Below, piece after piece: positions 45,615-54,884 of a stretch of 64,000 nt of DNA (its first letter is position 1; each line of letters opens with the position of its first letter). The stretch is from the NCBI RefSeq assembly GCF_004136015.1, contig NZ_CP024866.1:803461-867460 (forward strand), in the 5' to 3' direction. Under the pieces are notes generated by a model that made no database searches, had not been told where the DNA came from, and worked only from the letters and a program-made list of their open reading frames with translations. The DNA comes from Pseudomonas sp. ACM7 (lineage in GTDB: Bacteria > Pseudomonadota > Gammaproteobacteria > Pseudomonadales > Pseudomonadaceae). The position numbers and the translations under genes were made by a program.

Positions 45615-45914
45615 TTAATGCTTGCTGCCGCCAGCACAGGTCGGCGAGGCCGGAGCCGCGTCGATCTGTGCCCATTCCTCTGGCGTGTAGGTATGCAGCG
45701 CCAACGCATGGAACTCGCCCATCAGCTCGCCGAGCGTGCCGTAGACTTTCTGGTGACGCTTGACGCGGTTGAGCCCTTCGAACTGCTGGCTGACCACCAC
45801 GGCCTTGAAGTGGGTCTGCAACCCACGGCTGTGCATGTGGCTTTCATCCAGCACTTGCAGATGCTGCGGCTGCAACAAGCCCAGCGTCGATTCGATGCGT
45901 TGTTGCATGGTCAT
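45615..45914 (-). CDS. bolA: BolA family transcriptional/iron–sulfur regulator
   Basis: The 99-residue protein has the BolA fold: QQRIESTLGLLQPQHLQVLD, then SHMHSRGLQTHFKAVVVS with the conserved His, and FEGLNRVKRHQKVYGTLGEL. BolA proteins pair with monothiol glutaredoxins on iron–sulfur clusters and affect morphology and biofilm genes. GGAG lies 7 nt before ATG 45914. The DUF2059 gene is 12 bp upstream, so the two are likely co-transcribed and end at the hairpin at 45560–45589. Confidence 0.93.
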   Translation of the reverse strand: MTMQQRIESTLGLLQPQHLQVLDESHMHSRGLQTHFKAVVVSQQFEGLNRVKRHQKVYGTLGELMGEFHALALHTYTPEEWAQIDAAPASPTCAGGSKH

Positions 45915-45926
45915 ACCGAACTCCGC

Positions 45927-46451
45927 TTAGGGCTTTTTCTTGGCTGGAGCAGCGGCGCCTTTAGGCTCCAGCTCGGCCGTCATGTCAGCCAGCAGTTTGT
46001 TGACCACAGGCACGGCGCTTTCCAGCTTGGCTTGAGTCATCTGGGCCGATTGCTGAGTCAGCTGCGGCATTTTTTCCAGGACTTTCTTGCCCAGTGGCGA
46101 CTGGTAGAACGCGACCAGGTCTTTCAGCTCGGATTCGCTGAAGTTGGTGGTGTAGAGCTTGACCATGTCCGGCTTCAGCTTGTTCCAGCCAATGGCTGCG
46201 TCCAGCGCGGCATTGGCTTTGGCCTGGTAGGTTTCCAGCAAGGCTTTTTTCGATTCAGGGGCTTTGGTCTGTTCAAAGCGCTGAGCGAACATTTGCTGCA
46301 CTTGCATGTACACCGGAGTGCCCAATTTGTCAGCGTGCGCCAGGGTCAGGAAAGCTTCGGCACTGGCGTTGTGGCTGGCGGTATCGGCAAAAACAGGGCC
46401 GCTGGCGCAAACCAGTGCAACCGCGGTACAGATGGCACGAAGACGAGTCAT
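45927..46451 (-). CDS. DUF2059 periplasmic protein
   Basis: The 174-residue protein has a signal peptide MTRLRAICTAVALVCASGPV with cleavage near VFADT. A DUF2059 domain follows with YTTNFSESELKDLVAFYQSP and GKKVLEKMP. The tail is Ala/Lys/Pro-rich (GAAAPAKKKP). The function of the domain is unknown. It precedes bolA, an order also kept in P. aeruginosa as I recall. Confidence 0.88.
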   Translation of the reverse strand: MTRLRAICTAVALVCASGPVFADTASHNASAEAFLTLAHADKLGTPVYMQVQQMFAQRFEQTKAPESKKALLETYQAKANAALDAAIGWNKLKPDMVKLYTTNFSESELKDLVAFYQSPLGKKVLEKMPQLTQQSAQMTQAKLESAVPVVNKLLADMTAELEPKGAAAPAKKKP

Positions 46452-46643
46452 CGAGTTTCCTTTTCTAGCAGGCGAGGTAAAACCCCAAGGGCGTCCATTC
46501 TGCGCCTAAAAAACTGTGTGGCTCAACCCCAAGCCTTGTCGGGCCTGATTTAGAGGGGTTGAACGGTCAAATTCCAGACTGATGGAACCACGACCGGCGA
46601 TCACGGCCTAAACTGCGCTATCAGACCTACAGGAGTGTGCATG

Positions 46644-48038
46644 ATGAGCCGAATCGAAACCGACAGCCTTGGCCAGGTGGAAGTCCCGGATGAAGCCTAC
46701 TGGGGCGCTCAGACGCAACGCTCGCTGATTAACTTCGCGATCGGCAACGAACGCATGCCGCTGGCAGTGCTGCATGCCCTGGCGCTGATCAAGAAAGCCG
46801 CGGCGCGGGTCAATGACCGCAACGGCGACCTGCCCGCCGACATCGCCCGACTGATTGAACAGGCCGCCGACGAAGTGCTCGACGGCAGCCACGACGACCA
46901 GTTCCCGCTGGTGGTCTGGCAGACCGGCAGCGGCACCCAGAGCAACATGAACGTCAATGAAGTGATCGCCGGTCGCGCCAACGAACTGGCCGGTAAAGCT
47001 CGCGGCGGCAAGTCGCCGGTTCACCCTAACGATCACGTCAATCGCTCCCAGAGTTCCAACGACTGTTTCCCGACCGCCATGCACATCGCGGCAGCCCAGG
47101 CCGTGCAACAGCAATTGCTGCCGGCGATCAGCGAACTGTCCGGCGGATTGGCCGAGCTGGCGGCGCGGCACATGAAACTGGTCAAGACCGGTCGCACCCA
47201 CATGATGGACGCGACGCCGATTACCTTCGGTCAGGAACTGTCGGCGTTCATCGCGCAGCTGGATTACGCCGAACGGGCGATCCGCAGCGCGCTGCCGGCC
47301 GTCTGTGAACTGGCCCAGGGCGGCACCGCGGTCGGCACCGGGCTGAACTCGCCCCACGGTTTTGGCGAAGCCATCGCTGCCGAACTGGCCGCCCTCTCCG
47401 GCCTGCCGTTCGTCACCGCACCCAACAAATTCGCCGCCCTGGCTGGCCATGAGCCGCTGACCACGCTGTCCGGCGCGCTGAAAACCCTCGCCGTGACCCT
47501 GATGAAAATCGCCAACGACCTGCGCCTGCTGGGCTCCGGGCCGCGAGCAGGCTTCGCCGAAGTGAAACTGCCGGCCAACGAACCGGGCAGCTCGATCATG
47601 CCGGGCAAGGTCAACCCGACTCAGTGCGAAGCCCTGTCGATGCTGGCTTGTCAGGTCTTGGGCAACGACGTCGCCATTGGTTTTGCAGCGAGTCAGGGCC
47701 ATTTGCAATTGAACGTGTTCAAACCGGTGATCATCCACAACCTGCTGCAATCGATCCGCCTGCTCGGCGACGGCTGCAGTAACTTCCAGCAGCACTGCAT
47801 CGCCGGCCTGGAACCGGATGCAGAGAAAATGGCTGAACATCTGGAGCGTGGGTTGATGCTGGTGACGGCGCTGAATCCGCACATTGGATATGACAAATCG
47901 GCAGAGATCGCCAAAAAGGCTTACGCCGAAGGGCTGACCTTGCGTGAGGCGGCGTTGCAGTTGGGGTATCTGACGGATGAAGAGTTTGATGCGTGGGTGC
48001 GGCCGGAGAATATGATTGAGGCCGGTGCCAAGGGCTGA
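46644..48038 (+). CDS. fumC: Class II fumarate hydratase FumC
   Basis: The 464-residue iron-independent enzyme interconverts fumarate and L-malate in the TCA cycle. Markers include [69 protein letters not shown] and the superfamily signature [15 protein letters not shown] with its catalytic Ser. ATG 46644 (MSRIETDS) has AGGAG 8 nt upstream; 46641 is possible. It is divergent from the DUF2059 gene. Confidence 0.96.
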   Translation: MSRIETDSLGQVEVPDEAYWGAQTQRSLINFAIGNERMPLAVLHALALIKKAAARVNDRNGDLPADIARLIEQAADEVLDGSHDDQFPLVVWQTGSGTQSNMNVNEVIAGRANELAGKARGGKSPVHPNDHVNRSQSSNDCFPTAMHIAAAQAVQQQLLPAISELSGGLAELAARHMKLVKTGRTHMMDATPITFGQELSAFIAQLDYAERAIRSALPAVCELAQGGTAVGTGLNSPHGFGEAIAAELAALSGLPFVTAPNKFAALAGHEPLTTLSGALKTLAVTLMKIANDLRLLGSGPRAGFAEVKLPANEPGSSIMPGKVNPTQCEALSMLACQVLGNDVAIGFAASQGHLQLNVFKPVIIHNLLQSIRLLGDGCSNFQQHCIAGLEPDAEKMAEHLERGLMLVTALNPHIGYDKSAEIAKKAYAEGLTLREAALQLGYLTDEEFDAWVRPENMIEAGAKG

Positions 48039-48063
48039 GTTGTGTAGTGCCTGACAGTCAGCT

Positions 48064-48145
48064 TTCGCGAGCAAGCCCGCTCCCACAAGGGACCGCATTC
48101 TTCTGATAGAACGCGGTTAAATGTGGGAGCGGGCTTGCTCGCGAA
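48064..48145. repeat. REPIN, TGTGGGAGCGGGCTTGCTCG family
   Basis: Perfect 24-bp arms 48064–48087 and 48122–48145, in the order TTCGCGAGC ... GCTCGCGAA. It lies between the convergent fumC and EamA genes. Confidence 0.92.
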
Positions 48146-48160
48146 GAACGATAACGCAGT

Positions 48161-49120
48161 TTAACTGGCGGCCATCTTCATTCGCCGCGCTCTGAGCCCC
48201 GCAATCAACGACGGCCCTAACGCCACCAGCGCCGACCCCAGCACCACCAGCACCGCCCCGCCATACCCCAGACCATTGATCGTCTCGGCATGCACATAGT
48301 CCGGCCACAACCACGCCGCCACGGCCACCGCAGCAAACGTCACCAACGGCGTAATCGCCAGCGTCGCACTGACCCGCGATGCCTCCCAATGGGCCAAAGC
48401 CTCGGCAAACGCGCCATAAGCAATCAGCGTATTCATGCAGCACGCCAGCAGTAGCCAGCCTTGCAGCGGACTCAGTTGCAGCGCTTCCAGCGGGTGCACC
48501 CACGGCGTCAACAACAGTGCGCAGAACAGATAGATCACCATCATGACCTGAAACGAATTCCACACCGTGAGCAATTGCTTCTGGCCCAAGGCGTAAAACG
48601 TCCAGACCGTGGATGCCAACAGCACCAACAACACGCCGGCGGTGTAATCGGTCAGCGAGGTCAGTAACTCGGCCAGGCGCTGATTGAAAAACAGGGCAAA
48701 GCCGATCAACAGCACCAGCAGGCCAATCCCCTGCCCCACGCTGAACCGTTCCTTGAACACAAACAGACTGGCGATCAGCAACATGATCGGGCCCATCTGC
48801 ACCACCAGTTGCGCGGTGCCGGGGCTAAGCAGGTTCAGGCCCATCAGGTACAGCACGTAGTTGCCCACCAGGCCGAGCACCGCCATCAACACCAACCAGC
48901 CACCACGCGGCCCGAGCACCTTGCGGCTCGGCAGGCGTTTGGTCGCCGCCAGATAAATGAACAGGCACCCGCCGGATACGATCAGTCGAAACCAGGTCAC
49001 CGTCACCGGGTCCATCACCAGCAGCACTTGCTTGAGTTTGATCGGCAGGATTCCCCACAGCAGCGCGGTCACCAAGGCCAGGAACAGACCGTAAACCCAG
49101 CGACCCGATGAAATGTGCAT
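48161..49120 (-). CDS. EamA-family (DMT) transporter
   Basis: The 319-residue protein has ten predicted membrane helices in two EamA repeats (ALLWGILPIKLKQVLLVMDP in the first, LLLACCMNTLIAYGAFAEAL in the second). Members export metabolites or act as permeases of unknown substrate. ATG 49120 (MHISSGRW) is preferred over 49138. It is monocistronic. Confidence 0.88.
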   Translation of the reverse strand: MHISSGRWVYGLFLALVTALLWGILPIKLKQVLLVMDPVTVTWFRLIVSGGCLFIYLAATKRLPSRKVLGPRGGWLVLMAVLGLVGNYVLYLMGLNLLSPGTAQLVVQMGPIMLLIASLFVFKERFSVGQGIGLLVLLIGFALFFNQRLAELLTSLTDYTAGVLLVLLASTVWTFYALGQKQLLTVWNSFQVMMVIYLFCALLLTPWVHPLEALQLSPLQGWLLLACCMNTLIAYGAFAEALAHWEASRVSATLAITPLVTFAAVAVAAWLWPDYVHAETINGLGYGGAVLVVLGSALVALGPSLIAGLRARRMKMAAS

Positions 49121-49331
49121 TGCGAACCCCGAAGCCAAGTGGCGAGAAAGGTCATTCTAGGCTTAGCGCCGTTCGGCACACAGGGACAGTTGGGCGTTGG
49201 CCGCGAATGAAACTGTGCTGGTCGCACCATTAAATTGGCGCTATGCCGTCGATCGGTTGGCCAGGCGTTGCAAGTGGTTCATGCATAAGCTCATGGGATT
49301 CGCCAACAGGAACATTCCTCAGGAGATCGCC

Positions 49332-49526
49332 ATGTACGGCAAACGCGCGCAGGACAATGCCCCCGCCACGCACTTTCGCTGTGACCGGGTGTGTCGTGTG
49401 AATGGGGATTTGTATTTCAGCACCCGGGAAAACACCCTGGAGGGGCCGTTTGAAAATCCGGAGAAGTTGGCGCGGGAGGTACAGGCTTACATCGAGCGGA
49501 TGCTGCTTTTGCGGATGAGCCTATAG
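49332..49526 (+). CDS. Small conserved Pseudomonas protein (64 residues)
   Basis: AGGAG lies 6 nt before ATG 49332. The product MYGKRAQDNAPATHFRCDRV continues through GDLYFSTRENTLEGPFENPE and ends in a helix (KLAREVQAYIERMLLL). No enzyme motif is seen; similar small proteins occur widely in pseudomonads, perhaps DUF6316. An upstream ATG at 49197 would add 45 unlikely residues. It is followed directly by a REPIN. Confidence 0.72.
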   Translation: MYGKRAQDNAPATHFRCDRVCRVNGDLYFSTRENTLEGPFENPEKLAREVQAYIERMLLLRMSL

Positions 49527-49540
49527 ACCGCGGCGCTGCC

Positions 49541-49615
49541 TTCGCGAGCAAGCCCGCTCCCACATTGGATCTATGCCGCACACTAGATCCCTGTGGGAGC
49601 GGGCTTGCTCGCGAA
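49541..49615. repeat. REPIN, TGTGGGAGCGGGCTTGCTCG family
   Basis: Arms 49541–49564 and 49592–49615 are perfect 24-bp complements; GGATCT/AGATCC adds an inner stem. It lies between convergent genes. Confidence 0.92.
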
Positions 49616-49648
49616 AGCGGTTAATCAGCCAACACAAATCGCCCAGAC

Positions 49649-50833
49649 TTAACGCACCGCTTCAAACAACCCGGTCGCCCCCATCCCGCCACCCACACAC
49701 ATGGTGACGATGCCGTAACGCACGTTGCGGCGCTGCAATTCACGCACGAGATGCCCGACCTGACGCGAACCGGTCATGCCGAACGGATGGCCGATGGAAA
49801 TCGAGCCGCCATTGACGTTGTACTTGTCGTTATCGATCTCCAACCGAATGCGGCTGTACAGGCATTGCGAGGCGAACGCTTCGTTGAGTTCCCACAGATC
49901 AATGTCGGCAACCCGCAAACCCTTGGCCTTGAGCAACTTCGGCACCGAGAACACCGGACCGATGCCCATTTCATCCGGCTCGCAACCGGCCACGGTGAAA
50001 CCACGGAAGAACGCCTTAGGCTTCAACCCCAGTTCCAGTGCTTTTTCCAGGCTCATCACCAGCGTCATCGACGCGCCATCGGACAGCTGCGAAGAATTGC
50101 CCGCCGTCACCGAACCGTCTTCGGCAAACACCGGTTTCAATCCCGCCAGGCTTTCCAGAGTGGTGCCCGGGCGATTGCAGTCATCGTGATCGACGATGCC
50201 GTCAAGGATCTGCACCTGACCGGTGGCCTTGTCTTCAACCCGATACTTCACCGCCATCGGCACGATTTCGTCGTCAAACAATCCAGCGGCCTGAGCCTGA
50301 GCGGTACGTTGCTGACTTTGCAGCGCGTACAGATCCTGTTCTTCGCGGCGGACGTCGTAACGACGAGCGACGATTTCGGCCGTCTGGCCCATCGGGAAAT
50401 AGATGCCTGGCACTTGCTCTTTGAGCAGCGGGTTGATTAGGTTGTCGGTGTTGATGCTTTTCATGGTCAGGCTGATGGACTCGACGCCACCGGCGACGAT
50501 GATGTCGCTGCAACCCGAAGCAATCTGGTTGGCGGCGATGGCGATCGCCTGCAAGCCCGACGAGCAAAAACGGTTGAGGGTCATGCCGGCAGTGCCGGTG
50601 CCCAGGCGCGACAGCACCGCGATGTTGCGACCGATGTTGAAACCCTGGCCACCTTCATTGGAACCGGCACCGACGATGCAATCCTCGACGCTGGCCGGAT
50701 CGATGCCCGAGCGCGCCAGCAGCGCATTGACGCAATGGGCCGCCATGTCGTCCGGACGGGTCAGGTTGAACTTGCCGCGAAAGGATTTGGCCAGGCCGGT
50801 CCGCACGCTGTCGACGATCACCACTTCACGCAT
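49649..50833 (-). CDS. Acetyl-CoA C-acyltransferase (thiolase)
   Basis: The 394-residue thiolase has the nucleophilic Cys in LNRFCSSGLQAIAIAANQIA (near residue 92), the GGVESIS loop, NEAFASQ, the His motif NVNGGSISIGHPFGMTGSR and the second Cys in MCVGGGMGATGLFE. It breaks or forms 3-ketoacyl-CoA in beta-oxidation or ketone metabolism. No partner dehydrogenase is adjacent. GAGG lies 6 nt before ATG 50833. Confidence 0.93.
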   Translation of the reverse strand: MREVVIVDSVRTGLAKSFRGKFNLTRPDDMAAHCVNALLARSGIDPASVEDCIVGAGSNEGGQGFNIGRNIAVLSRLGTGTAGMTLNRFCSSGLQAIAIAANQIASGCSDIIVAGGVESISLTMKSINTDNLINPLLKEQVPGIYFPMGQTAEIVARRYDVRREEQDLYALQSQQRTAQAQAAGLFDDEIVPMAVKYRVEDKATGQVQILDGIVDHDDCNRPGTTLESLAGLKPVFAEDGSVTAGNSSQLSDGASMTLVMSLEKALELGLKPKAFFRGFTVAGCEPDEMGIGPVFSVPKLLKAKGLRVADIDLWELNEAFASQCLYSRIRLEIDNDKYNVNGGSISIGHPFGMTGSRQVGHLVRELQRRNVRYGIVTMCVGGGMGATGLFEAVR

Positions 50834-50934
50834 GGCATACCTCATTGTTGTTGTCGGTTGAGAGTGGACCGAGCATAAGTCCACTGCATTACCGACCGCG
50901 ACAATCATTCACCCCGCGTATGCGCAACCATCGC

Positions 50935-52458
50935 TCACTTGTTGTGCTGTTTCACTTTCCTGTCGTGTTTGTCGGATTTTTCAAACGCCTCTTCCAGCGC
51001 CAGATTGATGGTGCGCAGGACTTTGACCCGCGCCCAGCGCTTGTCATTGGCTTCCACCAGTGTCCAGAGCGAAATCTCGGTGCTGGTGCGATCAACCATG
51101 TCGCCGACCGCCGCGCGGTAATCGTCCCATTTGTCACGATTGCGCCAGTCATCTTCGGTAATCTTGAAACGCTTGAAGGGGATTTCTTCCCGGGCCTGGA
51201 AACGCTCCAGTTGCGTCTGCTTGTCGATGGCCAGCCAGAACTTGACCACGATCACTCCGGCCTCAGCGATCTGCTCTTCGAAATCATTGATTTCACTGTA
51301 GGCCCGTAACCAGTCCGCCGGTGGACAGAAGCCTTCGATGCGCTCCACCAGCACCCGCCCGTACCACGAACGATCGAACACCGTGAACTTGCCCTTGGCC
51401 GGGATGTGCCGCCAGAACCGCCATAGATAAGGTTGCGCACGTTCCTCTTCGGTGGGCGCGGCAATCGGCACGATGCTGTACTGACGCGGATCGAGGGCCG
51501 CCGCAACCCGGCGGATCGCCCCGCCCTTGCCAGCCGCATCATTGCCTTCGAACACCGCCACCAGGGCGTGCCGACGCATGCGTTTGTCGCGCATCAGGCC
51601 GGAAAATCGCGCCTGCTCGGTAATCAATTGTTCTTCGTAATCGTCCTTGTCCAGACTCTGAGTCAAATCCAGGCTGTCGAGCAGGTTCATCTGATCGACA
51701 CTGATGGGCAACGGCGCGGCATTGACCTTGCCGGGATGGATCTCGGGACGCTTCAGAGCATTTTGCAGGCCTTCGAGCAGGATCTTGCCCACCGCCAGGC
51801 TGCGGTAATGGGCGTCCACCCCTTCGATCACATGCCAAGGCGCGTAGTCGCGGCTGGTACGGCGCAACACGCGTTCGCCGTACTTCACGAATTTGTCGTA
51901 GGTTTTCGATTGTTGCCAGTCCAGTGGACTGATGCGCCAACTGTGCAGCGGGTCATCCGCCAGGGCCTTGAGCCGCGCCTTCATTTGCTTTTTGGAGAGG
52001 TGGAACCAGAACTTGAAGATCAGCGCACCTTCGTCGCAGAGCATTTTTTCAAAGCGCTCGGACTGGTTGATCGCCTGATCCAGCACCGGGTCCTTGAACA
52101 AGCCATGAACCCGGCCTTGCAGCATCTGGCTGTACCAGTTGCCGAAGAAAATCCCCATGCGGCCCTTGGCCGGGAGCATCCGCCAGTAGCGCCAGGCCGG
52201 TGGCCGAGCCAGCTCTTCGTCGGTCTGCTGATCGAACGTGCGGACCTCAATCAAGCGTGGGTCCATCCATTCGTTAAGCAACTTGACCGTCTCGCCCTTG
52301 CCGGCGCCTTCGATGCCATTGATCAGAATGATCACCGGAAAGCGGCGCTGCTGGTGAAGTTCGAACTGCGCTTCGAGCAAGGCTTCACGCAGGGCCGGTT
52401 CTTCGGCGTCGTAGGTTTCTTTGTCGATGGCGTGACCGATTTCGGCAGATTCGAACAT
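50935..52458 (-). CDS. pap: Polyphosphate:AMP phosphotransferase (two-domain PPK2 class II)
   Basis: The 507-residue protein carries two tandem PPK2 domains. The first has NGIEGAGKGETVKLLNEWMD (about residues 48–67). The second has FEGNDAAGKGGAIRRVAAAL and the lid motif FDRSWYGRVLVERIEGF. The first copy has GNWYSQML in place of DRSWYGR, suggesting only the second is catalytic, as known for PAP of Acinetobacter and P. aeruginosa. It phosphorylates AMP to ADP with polyphosphate. The start MFESAEIGH follows GGAGC; a 50-residue upstream extension is unlikely. Confidence 0.92.
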   Translation of the reverse strand: MFESAEIGHAIDKETYDAEEPALREALLEAQFELHQQRRFPVIILINGIEGAGKGETVKLLNEWMDPRLIEVRTFDQQTDEELARPPAWRYWRMLPAKGRMGIFFGNWYSQMLQGRVHGLFKDPVLDQAINQSERFEKMLCDEGALIFKFWFHLSKKQMKARLKALADDPLHSWRISPLDWQQSKTYDKFVKYGERVLRRTSRDYAPWHVIEGVDAHYRSLAVGKILLEGLQNALKRPEIHPGKVNAAPLPISVDQMNLLDSLDLTQSLDKDDYEEQLITEQARFSGLMRDKRMRRHALVAVFEGNDAAGKGGAIRRVAAALDPRQYSIVPIAAPTEEERAQPYLWRFWRHIPAKGKFTVFDRSWYGRVLVERIEGFCPPADWLRAYSEINDFEEQIAEAGVIVVKFWLAIDKQTQLERFQAREEIPFKRFKITEDDWRNRDKWDDYRAAVGDMVDRTSTEISLWTLVEANDKRWARVKVLRTINLALEEAFEKSDKHDRKVKQHNK

Positions 52459-52548
52459 GGGACGGCTCCTTCCAGGATTGAGCAAGACTAGCGGATTGAG
52501 TTGTTTTCCGTGGGAGAAATCCCTTACTTCGCAGCAACGATAGCGTCT

Positions 52549-52681
52549 TGTAGCAGCTGCCGAAGGCTGCGTTCGATCGCGCAGCGGTCGCAAAATCAGC
52601 CGATGCATTTTTTCAGGTAAAACGTGAACTCAGGATTTACGACCGCTGCGCGATCGAACGCAGGCTGCGCCAGCTGCTACA
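52549..52681. repeat. Large REPIN-like inverted repeat, TGTAGCAGCTG family
   Basis: The outer arms TGTAGCAGCTG ... CAGCTGCTACA enclose CTGCGTTCGATCGCGCAGCG and its complement. The whole spans 133 bp with a near-perfect stem of about 43 bp per side. It fills much of the 319-bp gap between the divergent pap and mnmC genes; nothing else is recognised there. It occurs once in the window and may have palindromic GCGATCGAACGC cores. Confidence 0.85.
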
Positions 52682-52777
52682 GATTTTCAGCGAATCTGCG
52701 GGCGCACGCGTTGCCATGGATCAAGCACCGCCCCGGCGATCGGCTAGAATGGCCGCCTTGCCGTTGCCGAGCCTGCC

Positions 52778-54760
52778 ATGAAACCTGTATTGCCCCACGC
52801 CCAGCTCGACTGGGACGACCAAGGGCTCCCGCGTTCGCGGGTGTTCGATGATGTGTATTTTTCCGATCTGTCGGGGCTGGACGAAACCCGTTACGTGTTC
52901 CTCGAACAGAACGCTTTGCGTGAACGCTTTGCCGCGTTGCCGGTCGGCGGCCGACTGGTGATTGGCGAGACCGGTTTCGGCACCGGGCTGAATTTCCTTT
53001 GCGCCTGGCAGCTGTTCGAACAGCACGCGGTGGCCGGGGCGCGACTGCATTTTGTCAGTGTCGAAAAATACCCGCTGAGCCTGCCCGATCTGCAGCGTGC
53101 CTTGGCCTTGTGGCCGGAACTCAAACCGTTTGCCGATCAACTGCTGACGCAATACATCGCAATCCACCCAGGCTTCCAGCGCCTGGTGCTGGACAATGGC
53201 CGCGTGACCCTGACCCTGCTGATCGGCGATGCCCTGGAACAATTGCCGCAACTGGACGCGCAGATCGACGCCTGGTTTCTCGACGGTTTTGCCCCGGCGA
53301 AAAACCCCGACATGTGGACCGCCGAACTGTTCGCCGAACTGGCGCGTCTGGCGGCCCCCGGCTCGACCATCAGCACCTTCACCAGCACCGGTTGGGTGCG
53401 CCGTCTGCTGAATGCGGCGGGCTTCAAGATGAAGCGCACGCCCGGCATTGGCCACAAATGGGAAATCCTGCGAGGCGTATTCCTCGGCTGGCCTGAGGAA
53501 GTCCCGGTGCCCGCCCTGGCTAAACCGTGGTTTGCGCGTCCAGCGCCGCTGAACGGCGAACGTCGTGCCTTAGTGATCGGCGCCGGCCTGGCCGGTTGCG
53601 CCAGCGCCGCCAGCCTCGCTGCGCGCGGCTGGCAAGTGAGCCTTCTGGAGCGTCACGATGCGCTGGCGCAAGAAGCCTCGGGCAATCCTCAGGGCGTTTT
53701 GTACCTCAAGCTGTCGGCCCATGGCACCGCGTTGTCGCAGTTGATTGTCAGTGGTTTCGGTCACACCCGGCGCTTGCTCGAACATCTGCAACGGGGCGTC
53801 GACTGGGACGATTGCGGGGTCTTGCAACTGGCCTTCAACGCCAAGGAAGCGGAGCGTCAGGCGCAATTGGCCGCCGCCTTTTCGCCAGACCTGGTGCACT
53901 TGCTCGATCAACCGCAAGCCCAGTCTCAGGCCGGGATCGCCCTGGAGCACGGCGGATTATTCTTCCCGGAAGGTGGCTGGGTTCATCCGCCGGCGTTGTG
54001 CCATTGGCAGGCGTCTTCGGCGAACATCCAGTGGCTGCCCCATCGCGATGTCCTGGAACTGCGCAAGGTTGATGATCAGTGGCAGGCCTGGGACGGTGAT
54101 GATTTGCTGGCCAGTGCCCCCGTGGTGATCCTGGCCGGCGCCGCCGAGATCAAGCGTTTTCCACACAGCGCCGAGCTGCCCCTCAAGCGCATTCGCGGCC
54201 AGATCACCCGACTGGCGCAAACACCCGAAAGCCAGCGCCTGGCCACCGTCGTCTGTGCCGAAGGCTATGTGGCGCCGGCTCGATTGGGCGAACACACCCT
54301 CGGCGCCAGCTTCGACTTCAAGAGCGATGACCTGACCCCAACCCTCGCCGAACACCTCGGCAACCTGGCCTTGCTCAAGGAAATCTCCCCCGACCTGGCC
54401 ACGCGACTGCATGCTCAGGCACTGGACCCGCAACAGCTTGAAGGACGCGCCGCGTTCCGCTGCACCAGTCCGGACTACCTGCCGATCGTTGGCCCGTTGG
54501 CCGAACCAGCGGCCTTCGCCGATGCCTACGCCGTATTGAGCAAGGACGCCCGGCAAGTACCGGACATTCCCTGCCCCTGGCTTGAGGGTTTTTACGTCAA
54601 CAGCGGCCACGGTTCTCGCGGCTTGATCACCGCGCCACTGTCAGGTGAATTGCTGGCGGCATGGATCGAAAACGAGCCTTTTCCGCTGCCCAGAGCGGTC
54701 GCTGAGGCCTGCCATCCCAACCGTTTTGCCGTGCGCCAGTTGATCCGCGGAAAAGTCTGA
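52778..54760 (+). CDS. mnmC: Bifunctional tRNA modification enzyme MnmC
   Basis: The 660-residue enzyme finishes mnm5(s2)U at wobble position 34. The N-terminal DUF752 methyltransferase (about 1–240) has RYVFLEQNALRERF, ETGFGTGLNFLCAWQLF and WFLDGFAPAKNPDMW. The C-terminal FAD-dependent oxidoreductase (about 263–640) starts ALVIGAGLAGCASAASLAAR and has SGNPQGVLYLKLS and a late NSGHGSRGLITAPLSGE. Length matches the E. coli enzyme closely. It appears monocistronic. Confidence 0.96.
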   Translation: MKPVLPHAQLDWDDQGLPRSRVFDDVYFSDLSGLDETRYVFLEQNALRERFAALPVGGRLVIGETGFGTGLNFLCAWQLFEQHAVAGARLHFVSVEKYPLSLPDLQRALALWPELKPFADQLLTQYIAIHPGFQRLVLDNGRVTLTLLIGDALEQLPQLDAQIDAWFLDGFAPAKNPDMWTAELFAELARLAAPGSTISTFTSTGWVRRLLNAAGFKMKRTPGIGHKWEILRGVFLGWPEEVPVPALAKPWFARPAPLNGERRALVIGAGLAGCASAASLAARGWQVSLLERHDALAQEASGNPQGVLYLKLSAHGTALSQLIVSGFGHTRRLLEHLQRGVDWDDCGVLQLAFNAKEAERQAQLAAAFSPDLVHLLDQPQAQSQAGIALEHGGLFFPEGGWVHPPALCHWQASSANIQWLPHRDVLELRKVDDQWQAWDGDDLLASAPVVILAGAAEIKRFPHSAELPLKRIRGQITRLAQTPESQRLATVVCAEGYVAPARLGEHTLGASFDFKSDDLTPTLAEHLGNLALLKEISPDLATRLHAQALDPQQLEGRAAFRCTSPDYLPIVGPLAEPAAFADAYAVLSKDARQVPDIPCPWLEGFYVNSGHGSRGLITAPLSGELLAAWIENEPFPLPRAVAEACHPNRFAVRQLIRGKV

Positions 54761-54884
54761 CGGCGCGACTTATAACTTATCGGTCTAAAACTCCGGGGAT
54801 TCAGCCGGGTCAGTTTCTGAGTACCCGCCGTTTTTGGCGCGGTATCGATTGACCCTCCCCAACGGAAAAACCGGTAAGGAATTT

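Noticed and set aside
46608..48098. A 496-codon minus-strand frame opposite fumC
   Set aside because: fumC is complete with all signatures; the antisense product is a Gln/Arg/His-rich shadow.
48064..49615. CRISPR-like repeats
   Set aside because: The repeated units are palindromic REP pairs at irregular distances with genes between them, and there are no cas genes.
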